A stretch of DNA of 19,533 bases from Magnetospirillum sp. Its GTDB lineage: Bacteria; Pseudomonadota; Alphaproteobacteria; Rhodospirillales; Magnetospirillaceae. The stretch lies in assembly GCA_020217035.1 (NCBI GenBank), contig JAIWOG010000078.1:1-19533 (forward strand), given 5' to 3'. A program made the translations under genes and the position numbers. A model generated the notes under the pieces. That model was not told where the DNA came from. It saw only the letters and a program-made list of their open reading frames with translations, and did not search any database. Of the stretch, positions 1-6,953 are shown piece by piece (within the stretch, counting starts at the first letter, position 1; the number at the start of each line of letters is the position of its first letter).

Positions 1-362
1 AGCAAGGATTTCGGCGGGGTGACGAAGGATTGGCCGTTGTCGTGCCAATCACGGCAGCAGATGTCGGCCTGCCCCACCATGTCGCCACAGGGATCGCAGC
101 GGCTTTCCTGATAATCCGGCTGGATGTCGCGCCCATCGATACGGATGGTGGGCGAAGTGCGCAATCGCAGGTCCAGGGCGGTCTTGGCGTCGGCGACCAG
201 GGTTTCGTGCAACTCGACACCAAAGCCAAGGGCGGCCAAGGCCGCTTGGGTGTCGGCCACCGCCTGACGCAACTGATCCCCGGCGCCATTGCAACGGTCG
301 CAGGTTTCCCGATCCAGGTACAGGAAGTCCACCCGCAGGATAGTGTTTGGGCTGTCGCTCAT
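1..362 (-). CDS. DUF2703-type cysteine-rich protein (partial, 3' end outside window)
   Basis: The reading frame opens at ATG 362-360 on the minus strand and stays open to the window edge (120 complete codons), so the C-terminus is missing. The product begins MSDSPNTILRVDFLYLD and has Cys pairs in a TCDRCNGAG segment near residue 20, then RCDPCGD and DICCRDW further on. The layout (N-terminal beta strand, CxxC followed by Gly, an 'LGxxVELHET' strand, a 'TIRIDGRDI' strand, then clustered Cys) fits my memory of DUF2703, a family of unknown function with a thioredoxin-like look. The clustered cysteines suggest metal or thiol chemistry, which is inference. No signal peptide or membrane segment is seen, so it is probably cytoplasmic. 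It is divergent from the SigZ-type sigma factor gene, and the two ATGs are 141 bp apart, so it may belong to that regulon. I am confident it is coding and less sure of the family. Confidence 0.75.
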   Translation of the reverse strand, partial: MSDSPNTILRVDFLYLDRETCDRCNGAGDQLRQAVADTQAALAALGFGVELHETLVADAKTALDLRLRTSPTIRIDGRDIQPDYQESRCDPCGDMVGQADICCRDWHDNGQSFVTPPKSL

Positions 363-503
363 GTCTTTGTCTCCGATATGCGCCGAAAAGCCGGCTCTGC
401 GGGAAAAGACGCGGGTCACAGAATAAGACGCAGCGATATTTTTTGCGTCTTTTCGGATCAACGGCCGTTTAATCTGGTCCAGCCCCCAGCAGCGAGCGTG
501 ACC
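363..503. promoter_or_regulatory. Divergent promoter region with AAGACGC repeats
   Basis: This 141-bp spacer separates the DUF2703-type gene and the sigma factor gene, which point away from each other. AAGACGC occurs at 406-412 and 425-431 on the plus strand, and its complement GCGTCTT at 445-451. The last two form a perfect 8-bp inverted repeat, AAGACGCA (425-432) and TGCGTCTT (444-451), around an 11-nt spacer rich in A and T. The two direct copies are 19 bp apart. This could be an operator or a pair of back-to-back ECF promoter elements. No -35/-10 pair can be assigned by eye. Confidence 0.45.
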
Positions 504-1055
504 ATGACCACCCCTGGCGACCTGTCCCACTTTTACAACGTTCTGCGGGCGTATGTGGGACGGCGGGTCATGGCCGACGACGCCGACGAGATCGTCCAGA
601 CGGTGATGATGCGCCTGCACCTGAACCAGGACCGCTTGCACGGCGCCAACGTGACCGCATGGCTGCTGCGCGTGGCCCGTAACGCCGTCATCGACCATTA
701 CCGATCGCGGGCCGGACGTCCAGCCACCACCGAACTGCCCGACGACCTGGCCCAGCCGGTGGCCGCCGATGACGACAGCGAACGCCTGCGCATGGCCGAG
801 TGCCTGCGCCCGCTGCTGCGGGCGCTGCCCCCGCATTATGCGCAAGCGGTCGAGATGGCGGATTTTCAGGGATTGCCGCATGCCCGAATGGCGGAAGAAC
901 TGGGGATAGGGCTGTCGGCGGTCAAGTCACGGGTGCAACGAGGCCGCGCCCGGCTGCGGACCGAACTGACCCGCTGCTGCCTTATCGAAGTCGACCATCT
1001 GGGCCGGCCGGTGGCGATGACGGCCAAGGAAAAGGACGGCTGCAGCCGCTGCTAG
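504..1055 (+). CDS. sigZ: ECF RNA polymerase sigma factor, SigZ type, with Cys-rich tail
   Basis: A 183-residue extracytoplasmic-function sigma factor that directs RNA polymerase to alternative promoters. Region 2 spans about residues 5-70, including DADEIVQTVMMRLH and the -10-binding helix WLLRVARNAVIDHYRSR. Region 4 spans about 98-155, with a helix-turn-helix of the form MAEELGIGLSAVKSRVQRGRARL. After region 4 comes a short extension with Cys158-Cys159, an 'IEVDHLGRPV' stretch and a terminal CSRC (Cys180, Cys183). I associate this Cys-rich tail with SigZ-type factors. It may sense metal or thiol state directly, since no anti-sigma gene is adjacent; that is inference. The frame is open far upstream, but similarity begins at ATG 504, and GTG 498 is a possible alternative. 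It converges with the GGDEF-like gene, 16 bp away. Confidence 0.85.
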   Translation: MTTPGDLSHFYNVLRAYVGRRVMADDADEIVQTVMMRLHLNQDRLHGANVTAWLLRVARNAVIDHYRSRAGRPATTELPDDLAQPVAADDDSERLRMAECLRPLLRALPPHYAQAVEMADFQGLPHARMAEELGIGLSAVKSRVQRGRARLRTELTRCCLIEVDHLGRPVAMTAKEKDGCSRC

Positions 1056-1071
1056 GGCATGGAAGCCCGGT

Positions 1072-1803
1072 TCAGTCAATGCCCCGCCGCGCCCGGTCGG
1101 CGGCGGCGACCGCCTGCTCCGCCCCCTCGCCGGACTGCAACACGTGCAGGCCGCAAGCCGGCTGCAAGGGGATGCGCTGACCCAACCACTGGAAAGGCGG
1201 ATCGGCCATGTGGTTCAGGATTTCGTCCAGCTTGGCCCGAGCGTTGACCTCGTCCGAGCCGGGCATCAGCATGGCGAAATCCGAGCCGCCCAGACAGCCC
1301 ACCAAATCGGTGTTGCGCAACGCCCCGATGACGGTGGCGCAGATGTGGCGCAGCGCCCCCTCGCCGGCGGCCAAGCCGTGCATCTGCCGTAACGCCTCGA
1401 TTCCGGCCACCTGGATCAGCGCCACCACGCCGCGCCCGCCGCTGGACAAAAAGGCGTCGGTCTCGCGCATGAAGGCGCGTCGCGTCAGGCAGGGAACCAC
1501 CGAATGCCGGTCGGCTTGGTTTTCCAGCCAGGTTTGCCGACGGTCGGACTGGCGCTCTTTCCAGCGCAGCCGTTCCAATTCCGACAACAGCGGCAGCAAT
1601 GCCTGAAGCACCTGCGGCGAGAGCTGCTCGGCCGGCAAGCCCAGCACCGACGCCGCGTCGTCGGGATGATGGGGGGATTTCGGCCCTGGCGCCTCGTAGG
1701 CGTGGGGCGGCAATTGCCGCCTTTGGCCTTCGGGGAAGTCGCGCCCCAAAGCCTGAATCATGTTGGCTGGCCGCACCCGTTCGGTGCGATAATCATCGCT
1801 CAT
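1072..1803 (-). CDS. Degenerate GGDEF-domain protein
   Basis: A 243-residue soluble protein. Residues 1-60 are low-complexity and probably disordered. Residues 60-100 form a charged helix (LLPLLSELERLRWKERQSDR). Residues 100-243 look like a GGDEF (diguanylate cyclase) domain: LTRRAFMRETDAFL, then VALIQVAGIEALRQMHG, then a signature loop reading GGSDF (172-176) in place of GGDEF/GGEEF. The third, catalytic acidic position is Ser, so cyclase activity is doubtful. An RxxD motif (RNTD, 163-166) sits five residues before the loop, where the product-binding I-site lies in known cyclases. The protein may therefore bind c-di-GMP without making it (inference). ATG 1803 is chosen because the frame upstream runs into the purE promoter. 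The gene is divergent from purE and convergent with sigZ. Confidence 0.8.
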   Translation of the reverse strand: MSDDYRTERVRPANMIQALGRDFPEGQRRQLPPHAYEAPGPKSPHHPDDAASVLGLPAEQLSPQVLQALLPLLSELERLRWKERQSDRRQTWLENQADRHSVVPCLTRRAFMRETDAFLSSGGRGVVALIQVAGIEALRQMHGLAAGEGALRHICATVIGALRNTDLVGCLGGSDFAMLMPGSDEVNARAKLDEILNHMADPPFQWLGQRIPLQPACGLHVLQSGEGAEQAVAAADRARRGID

Positions 1804-1848
1804 GGCGCCCCCGGTCTTCTTCCGGATTCTGACGCACAGGATAGCACA

Positions 1849-1866
1849 TGCAAAGCAATGCTTGCA
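1849..1866. promoter_or_regulatory. Imperfect inverted repeat upstream of purE
   Basis: The 118-bp spacer between the GGDEF-like gene and purE holds TGCAAAGCA followed directly by ATGCTTGCA. The arms pair with one bulged base (TGCAAAGCA against TGCTTGCA). The site lies 56 bp before the purE ATG, a reasonable place for an operator of either divergent gene. No known regulator consensus is matched with certainty. Confidence 0.25.
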
Positions 1867-1921
1867 CGCGTTCCGCCGATTTCTATAATCCCTGCTTTTC
1901 CTGGCCGGGAAACACACGGAA

Positions 1922-2437
1922 ATGAGCGAAGACACCGCCCTCGTCGGCATCATCATGGGCAGCCAGTCGGACTGGGAAACCATGCGGCACGCCGTCGAGA
2001 TCCTTGCCGAACTGGGCGTTCCGTACGAGACCCGGGTGGTTTCCGCGCACCGCACCCCCAAGCGGCTTTACGATTACGCCACCAGCGCCAAGGCTCGTGG
2101 ACTCAAGGTCATCATCGCCGGCGCCGGCGGCGCCGCCCACCTGCCGGGCATGGCGGCGGCCATGACCTGCCTGCCGGTGCTGGGCGTGCCGGTGGAAAGC
2201 CGGGTGCTGAAGGGTGTCGATTCCTTGCATTCCATCGTCCAGATGCCCGGCGGCGTGCCGGTGGGCACCCTGGCCATCGGCAAGGCCGGCGCCACCAATG
2301 CCGGCCTGCTGGCCGCCTCGATCCTGGCCCTGATGGACCCGGCCCTGGGCCAGCGTCTGGAGGACTGGCGCCAGCGTCAGACCGACGCGGTGGCCGAGAA
2401 GCCGGTGGACAACGACAACCCCCATCTGATCGTCTGA
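1922..2437 (+). CDS. purE: N5-carboxyaminoimidazole ribonucleotide mutase (class I PurE)
   Basis: PurE converts N5-CAIR, made by PurK, to CAIR in de novo purine synthesis, in the cytoplasm as an octamer. The 171-residue product carries the family hallmarks in order: [13 protein letters not shown] (nucleotide phosphate loop, residues 8-21), [11 protein letters not shown] with the conserved [17 protein letters not shown] with the catalytic-region His, [30 protein letters not shown], and the C-terminal [13 protein letters not shown]. Its length and similarity to the E. coli enzyme leave little doubt. The start at ATG 1922 gives the normal N-terminus. purK follows after 10 bases, so the two form an operon. 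Class I PurE requires PurK, which is consistent with this pairing. Confidence 0.97.
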   Translation: MSEDTALVGIIMGSQSDWETMRHAVEILAELGVPYETRVVSAHRTPKRLYDYATSAKARGLKVIIAGAGGAAHLPGMAAAMTCLPVLGVPVESRVLKGVDSLHSIVQMPGGVPVGTLAIGKAGATNAGLLAASILALMDPALGQRLEDWRQRQTDAVAEKPVDNDNPHLIV

Positions 2438-2447
2438 GACCACCAGC

Positions 2448-3530
2448 ATGACCAGCACCCCCTTGGCCCCCGGCGGCACCATCGGCATCATCGGCGGCGG
2501 CCAGTTGGGCCGCATGGCCGCCCTGGCGGCGGCAAAGCTGGGCTATCGCGTCCACGTCTTCACCCCGGAAGCCGACAGCCCCACCCAGCAGGTGGCGGCA
2601 CAGGCCACGGTGGCCGCCTATGACGACCTGGCGGCGCTGGAAGCTTTTGCCAAGGCCGTCGACGTGGTCACCTTCGAGTTCGAGAACGTGCCCGCCCGGT
2701 CGGTCAAGCTGTTGACCTCGCTGGTGCCGGTGCGGCCGTCCTGGAAGGTGCTGGAAGTGGCCCAGGACCGTATCAGCGAAAAGACCTTCTTCAACGGCAT
2801 CGGCATCGCCACCGCGCCGTGGGCGGAAATCAACTCGCTGGCCGACCTGGAAGCGGCGGTGGGCCGCATCGGCCGCCCGGCGGTATTGAAGACCACCCGC
2901 CTGGGCTATGACGGCAAGGGCCAGATCAAGATCACCGCCAAGACCGACCTGGCCGAAGCCTGGGCGACCATGGACGGGGCCACCTCGGTGCTGGAAGGCT
3001 TCATCGACTTCGCCGGCGAGATCTCGGTGATCGTCGCGCGCGGCCTGGACGGCGCGTGCGCCACCTTCGACCCGGCTTGGAACGTCCACACCAACCACAT
3101 CCTGGACACCACCACCATCCCCGCCCCCATCTCGGCGCCCTTGGCCGAACGGGCGACCCAAGTGGCGCTGAAGGCGGCCGAGGCGTTGGAACTGGTCGGC
3201 TTGCTGGCGGTCGAGATGTTCGTCACCAGGTCGGGCGACGTCTTGGTCAACGAAATGGCCCCGCGTCCGCACAATTCCGGGCACTGGACCATGGATGCCT
3301 GCGTCACCGACCAGTTCGAGCAGTTCATCCGCGCCGTCTGCGGCCTGCCCTTGGGCAGCCCCGAGCGCCATTCCGACGCGGTGATGACCAACTTGATCGG
3401 TTCCGACGTCGAGCGCTGGCTGGATTTCCTCAAGGAACCCGGGGCCAAGCTGCATCTTTACGGCAAAGCCGAGGCGCGGTCCGGCCGCAAGATGGGCCAT
3501 GTCACCCGCATTCGCCCGTGCCAGAGCTGA
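2448..3530 (+). CDS. purK: N5-carboxyaminoimidazole ribonucleotide synthase (PurK)
   Basis: PurK is an ATP-grasp ligase that joins bicarbonate to AIR to give N5-CAIR, the substrate of PurE. The 360-residue product starts with the pre-ATP-grasp Rossmann-like domain (GTIGIIGGGQLGRMAALAAAKLGY, about residues 9-32). It continues with DVVTFEFENVP, then the ATP-grasp segment with KTTRLGYDGKGQ, VLEGFIDFAGEISVIVARG and the metal-binding end VNEMAPRPHNSGHWTMDAC. All the expected motifs are intact and the length is normal. ATG 2448 lies 10 bases after the purE stop, which indicates co-transcription and probably coupled translation. No further purine gene follows in the window. Confidence 0.97.
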   Translation: MTSTPLAPGGTIGIIGGGQLGRMAALAAAKLGYRVHVFTPEADSPTQQVAAQATVAAYDDLAALEAFAKAVDVVTFEFENVPARSVKLLTSLVPVRPSWKVLEVAQDRISEKTFFNGIGIATAPWAEINSLADLEAAVGRIGRPAVLKTTRLGYDGKGQIKITAKTDLAEAWATMDGATSVLEGFIDFAGEISVIVARGLDGACATFDPAWNVHTNHILDTTTIPAPISAPLAERATQVALKAAEALELVGLLAVEMFVTRSGDVLVNEMAPRPHNSGHWTMDACVTDQFEQFIRAVCGLPLGSPERHSDAVMTNLIGSDVERWLDFLKEPGAKLHLYGKAEARSGRKMGHVTRIRPCQS

Positions 3531-3572
3531 CACCATCATACCGAAATCATAATTCCTGATTGACGCCTCCCC

Positions 3573-3589
3573 TCCCGATACGGGATTTT
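3573..3589 (+). terminator. Possible weak intrinsic terminator after purEK
   Basis: A short hairpin, TCCCG-ATA-CGGGA (3573-3585), is followed by TTTT (3586-3589), 42 bp after the purK stop and before the CBS gene. The stem is only 5 bp, so termination would be weak at best. Confidence 0.3.
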
Positions 3590-3643
3590 GACGCAGGCCG
3601 CATCACAAGGACGGCCCGCCAAAACAAAATGGGAGAGTCCAGC

Positions 3644-4078
3644 ATGTCGTCGCGTCTGATCAAGGACGTCATCAAGCACCAATCCGTGGTCGCCCTGCCC
3701 CACACCGCCACGGTGCGGCAAGCCGCCCAGGAAATGGCCCGGCACAAGATCGGCGCCGTCGTCATCGTCGACGACGGCACCCTGGCCGGCATCTTCACCG
3801 AACGCGACGGCCTGTTCCGCGTGCTGGCGGAAGGCCGCGACCCGGAAACCACCACCCTTGATCAGGTGATGTCGGCCAAGCTGTCCACCATCGCCCCGGA
3901 TCGGCCGCTGCTGCACGCGCTGCACATCATGCACGACCACGGCTTCCGGCACATGCCGGTGGTGCAAGGCGGCAAGCCGGTGGGCATGCTGTCCATCCGC
4001 GACGCGCTGGACTATGAATTGGTTCATTTCGTCAAAGAGATTGAAAAGAAGGAAGCTTTGACCGAGATCATACGCTGA
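3644..4078 (+). CDS. Two-CBS-domain protein
   Basis: A 144-residue protein made almost wholly of a tandem pair of CBS domains (a Bateman module), which in other proteins binds adenosyl nucleotides such as AMP, ATP or NAD. CBS1 covers about residues 8-62 (VVALPHTATVRQAAQEMARHKIGAVVIVDD, GIFTERDGLFRVLAEG). CBS2 covers about 72-126 (STIAPDRPLLHALHIMHDHGFRHMPVVQ, GMLSIRDALDYEL). A charged helix ends the protein. The GxxTERD and SIRD segments are the usual nucleotide-contact positions. The frame is open from 3560, but ATG 3644 is preferred: GGGAGAG lies 6 nt upstream and the preceding residues do not resemble the family. The specific target is unknown. It sits between purEK and a DedA gene with gaps over 100 bp, so a separate promoter is likely. 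Confidence 0.88.
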   Translation: MSSRLIKDVIKHQSVVALPHTATVRQAAQEMARHKIGAVVIVDDGTLAGIFTERDGLFRVLAEGRDPETTTLDQVMSAKLSTIAPDRPLLHALHIMHDHGFRHMPVVQGGKPVGMLSIRDALDYELVHFVKEIEKKEALTEIIR

Positions 4079-4186
4079 TCGGCCGGGGGTCCGTTACAAT
4101 TCGGCGAAAGCCGTCGATTGCCCGTTGACGCACCCCCGCCACACCCGTTGTATTGCACGTTCTGTTGCCAAGGATGATCGGTTCCG

Positions 4187-4924
4187 ATGTCGCCCAAGCT
4201 CCGTCGCGTTTTCTTCGCCCTTGGCGGTCTGGTTCTGATTGGCGTCGTTGCCGGTCTGGGATACACCTTCAACAAGCTGGGCTCGCCCGCCCAGGTGCTG
4301 GACTTGATCCTCACCGAATACGGCTACCTGCTGTATCCCACCATCTTGTTGTGGACCTTCGTCGAAGGCGAGACGGTGGTGCTGATCGCCGGCATCATCG
4401 CCTCCGAAGGCAGCTATAACATCAACGTGGAACTGATCGCCTTGTTCGCCTTCGCCGGCAGCTTCGCCGGCGACCAACTTTATTACTACATCGGCCGACG
4501 CTACGGCACGCCGCTGTTGAACCGCTGGCCGACCCTGGGCGCGAAGATCGACTGGGCCTTCCAGTTGGTCAAGACCCACCCCACCTTGTTCATCCTGTCC
4601 TTCCGCTTCATCTACGGCGTGCGCAACATCGCGCCCTTCGTCATCGGCATCGCCGGCATCGGCCGCATGCGCTATCTGGTGCTGAACGCCATCGCCGCCG
4701 CCATCTGGGCCCACAGCTTCGCCTGGGGCGGGTTCTTCCTGGGCCGGGTGCTGGAAGACTGGCTGGGCGACCACAAGTGGAAGATCCTGGGCAGCTTCAT
4801 CGCCATCATCGCGGCGGTGGCGCTTTATGGCTACCTGAACCAGAAACGCCGCCTGCGCGACCTTCAGGCCAAGGAGCAGGAAGAGGGCGTGTGCCTGACA
4901 CAGACGCCGAAGACCGGGGAATAA
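4187..4924 (+). CDS. DedA-family (SNARE-associated/VTT) inner membrane protein
   Basis: A 245-residue polytopic inner membrane protein of the DedA family, whose bacterial members have been linked to lipid carrier or phospholipid scrambling and to membrane homeostasis. A first membrane segment lies near residues 8-28 (FFALGGLVLIGVVAGLGYTF). The core contains FVEGETVVLIAGIIASEG, then ALFAFAGSFAGDQLYYYIGRRYG with the family's conserved acidic and GR residues, then LSFRFIYGVRNIAPFVIGIAGI with the conserved Arg-containing re-entrant region. Two more membrane helices follow (about 155-175 and 195-218) before a charged tail. The length suits the family. It runs convergently toward the minus-strand tRNA-Leu region. 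Its lipid substrate cannot be told from sequence. Confidence 0.9.
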   Translation: MSPKLRRVFFALGGLVLIGVVAGLGYTFNKLGSPAQVLDLILTEYGYLLYPTILLWTFVEGETVVLIAGIIASEGSYNINVELIALFAFAGSFAGDQLYYYIGRRYGTPLLNRWPTLGAKIDWAFQLVKTHPTLFILSFRFIYGVRNIAPFVIGIAGIGRMRYLVLNAIAAAIWAHSFAWGGFFLGRVLEDWLGDHKWKILGSFIAIIAAVALYGYLNQKRRLRDLQAKEQEEGVCLTQTPKTGE

Positions 4925-4947
4925 GGGGGCCGGAGCGTCCGATCCGT

Positions 4948-5001
4948 TGGTGGGGATGGCGGGACTTGAACCCGCGCATGCAGAGCATGCCGACCGAAGC
5001 C
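4948..5001 (-). pseudogene. Truncated tRNA-Leu-like 3' fragment
   Basis: Read on the minus strand, 4975-4948 repeats the T arm, acceptor 3' strand and CCA of the neighbouring tRNA-Leu, with 27 of 28 positions identical (ATCCCCACCA against GTCCCCACCA). Upstream of it are GGCTTCGG (5001-4994), matching the variable arm of the intact tRNA, and a perfect palindrome GCATGC-AGA-GCATGC (4976-4990) in place of the rest. No matching 5' acceptor strand (GGGGATG) is present, so it cannot fold as a complete tRNA. It is probably a partial duplication or an integration/excision scar. Confidence 0.6.
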
Positions 5002-5021
5002 TTGTGGGTTCTTCTGAATTA

Positions 5022-5105
5022 TGGTGGGGACGGCGGGACTTGAACCCGCAAGGCCGAAGCCGGACGATTTTAAGTCGTCAGTGTTTACCATTTCACCACG
5101 TCCCC
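5022..5105 (-). tRNA. tRNA-Leu (anticodon UAA)
   Basis: An 84-nt type II tRNA on the minus strand with encoded CCA (5024-5022). The acceptor strands GGGGACG (5105-5099) and CGTCCCC (5032-5026) pair perfectly. The anticodon stem GACGA/TCGTC encloses the loop CTTAAAA with anticodon TAA at 5072-5070. A long variable arm (CGGCTTCGGCC) and the T arm GCGGG-TTCAAGT-CCCGC follow. The long variable arm, the GTGGTGAAATGGTAAACAC D arm and the anticodon identify leucine. It lies 51 bp downstream of the chemoreceptor gene on the same strand and probably has its own promoter. Confidence 0.95.
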
Positions 5106-5119
5106 AACCGGGCGCGGAT

Positions 5120-5125
5120 TTTATA
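5120..5125 (-). promoter_or_regulatory. Probable -10 element of the tRNA-Leu promoter
   Basis: The minus strand reads TATAAA (5125-5120) 14 nt before the mature tRNA 5' end. A GC-only stretch (CCGCGCCCGG) follows, resembling the GC-rich discriminators of stringently controlled stable-RNA promoters. No convincing -35 box is seen. Confidence 0.45.
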
Positions 5126-5156
5126 GCGCAAGCCCTGTCCGCCGTCGCGGGGGATT

Positions 5157-6839
5157 TTATGCCGCCTGCCCCGCTTGGCGCACCCCGAACAGGAAGCTTT
5201 CCACCTGATGGCGCAGGCTTTCCGCCTGGGCCGACAATTCGCCGGCGGCGTCCAGCACTTCGCGGGCGGTGTGGCCGGCGGTGGTGGCGGCGATGCTGAC
5301 CTGGGCGATGTTGGACGACACCTGCTGGGTGTCGCTGGCGGCGGCCTCGATCGAGCGGGCGATTTCGTGGGTGGCGGCGGTCTGCTGTTCCACCGCCGCC
5401 GCCACCTCGGTCGAGGCATGGCCGATGTCGCCGATGATGGCGACGATGGAATCGATGGCAACGGCCGCTTCGCGGGCGCTGGTTTGCACGGCCGCGATTT
5501 GGCCGGCGATTTCCTCGGTGGCTTTGGTGGTCTGGTTGGCCAGGCTTTTCACCTCGCCGGCGACCACGGCGAAGCCCTTGCCGGCCTCGCCGGCACGGGC
5601 CGCCTCGATGGTGGCGTTCAACGCCAGAAGGTTGGTCTGGCTGGCGATGTCGGTGATCAGGCTGACCACCTCGCCGATGCGCTTGGTGGTGTCGTTCAGG
5701 CTGGCGACGATGGCGCTGGAACGCCGGGCCATGTCCACAGCGTTGACGGCGATGCGCGACGAGGTGTCGACCTGACGGGCGATTTCCGCCTCTGTCGCCG
5801 ACAATTCCTCGGTGGCGGCGGCCACCGTCTGCACGCTGATGGCGGCGCTGCCGGCAGCGCTGGCCACCATGGATGATTGCTGACTGGTCTGGTCGGCGAT
5901 GGCACTCATGTTCTGGCTGGCCGCCTGCATCTGCGTCGCCGCGGCCGCCACCGCCTTGATCACCCCGGCGGCGCTGGAATCGAATTCGGCGGTCAGGCGG
6001 GAAATTTCCTTCTGACGCAGCATGTCCGCCTCTTGCCGGGACAGACGCAACTTGTTGGCTTGCTCGGCGGCCTCAACATGGTCACGAAAGATGACCAGGC
6101 CGCGGGCCAGGTCGCCAACCTCGTCCACCCGCCCGGTATGGGCGATATCGAAGCCGTGCTCGTCGTTGGTCAGGCGCTTGATGGCGGCGGTGACGTCACC
6201 CAATGGACGGGTGATGGTGCGGCCGATCAGGGTGGCGATCAGGCCGACGCCGCCCACCACCGCCAACACCCCAAAGCCGAACATCCAGGCGCGGCGGGCG
6301 AAGGTGGAATCCACGTCGTCCACGTAGATGCCGGTGCCGATGACCCAATCCCAAGGCCCGAAACCTGACACATAGGACAGTTTCGGCACCGCCTGGCTTT
6401 GTCCGGGCTTGGGCCAGTCATAAGCGACGAATCCGGCGCCTTGGCTTTCCACCAGCGCGTTCATGCGGCGGAACAGGTATCCCCCGGCATTGTCCTGCAT
6501 GGAATCGACGCTGGTGCCGATCAGCTTGGCGTTAGGATGGGCCAGCATGACGGTGCCGGTCTTCCGGTGCACCCACAGATATTCGCTGTGTTCATAGCGC
6601 AGGGCGGCGATGGCGGCCAAGGCGGCGGCTTGGGCCTGGTCGCGGGTCAGGCGCCCGGCTTGTTCCTCGGCCTGGTAATGGGCGACCAGCGAGCGACCGA
6701 TCTCGACAATGTGCCGGGTCTTGGTTTCACGGCCTTCCATCAGGTCGCTGCGGGCCTGATTCAAGGCCAACCCAGCCACCACCAACGTGCCCAGCATGGA
6801 CACGGCAACAACCAGCCACAGGCGTCCGCCAATGCGCAT
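5157..6839 (-). CDS. Methyl-accepting chemotaxis protein with single Cache sensor
   Basis: A 560-residue chemoreceptor that passes periplasmic ligand binding to the CheA/CheW complex. TM1 lies at about residues 7-27. A periplasmic single-Cache (sCache_2) domain spans about 30-180, with [29 protein letters not shown] and [24 protein letters not shown]2 lies at 185-207, then HAMP at about 208-260 ([13 protein letters not shown]). The coiled-coil signalling domain spans about 280-540, with the conserved hairpin tip [35 protein letters not shown] at about 393-427. No NWETF-type C-terminal pentapeptide is present. ATG 6839 has a good ribosome site (GGGGAGG, 8 nt upstream). sCache_2 receptors commonly sense small organic acids, but the ligand here is unknown. 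The gene lies 114 bp downstream of the PPK2 gene on the same strand. Confidence 0.95.
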   Translation of the reverse strand: MRIGGRLWLVVAVSMLGTLVVAGLALNQARSDLMEGRETKTRHIVEIGRSLVAHYQAEEQAGRLTRDQAQAAALAAIAALRYEHSEYLWVHRKTGTVMLAHPNAKLIGTSVDSMQDNAGGYLFRRMNALVESQGAGFVAYDWPKPGQSQAVPKLSYVSGFGPWDWVIGTGIYVDDVDSTFARRAWMFGFGVLAVVGGVGLIATLIGRTITRPLGDVTAAIKRLTNDEHGFDIAHTGRVDEVGDLARGLVIFRDHVEAAEQANKLRLSRQEADMLRQKEISRLTAEFDSSAAGVIKAVAAAATQMQAASQNMSAIADQTSQQSSMVASAAGSAAISVQTVAAATEELSATEAEIARQVDTSSRIAVNAVDMARRSSAIVASLNDTTKRIGEVVSLITDIASQTNLLALNATIEAARAGEAGKGFAVVAGEVKSLANQTTKATEEIAGQIAAVQTSAREAAVAIDSIVAIIGDIGHASTEVAAAVEQQTAATHEIARSIEAAASDTQQVSSNIAQVSIAATTAGHTAREVLDAAGELSAQAESLRHQVESFLFGVRQAGQAA

Positions 6840-6953
6840 CCGTCTATCCTCCCCTTCGGCGATGAATTTTTATGTCGCCGTTATTAGGGGGAGGGGCTTA
6901 TCCAAAAGAATAGGAAGCGTCAACCATACCGATGGAGAGGGCTGTGCCTTGCG

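Noticed and set aside
30..503. Long 5' extension of the sigma factor frame
   Set aside because: It lies antisense to the DUF2703-type gene and across the divergent promoter. Sigma-factor similarity begins only at ATG 504.
4948..5021. A second functional tRNA gene
   Set aside because: No 5' acceptor strand, D arm or anticodon arm can be found. Only the 3' half is tRNA-like.
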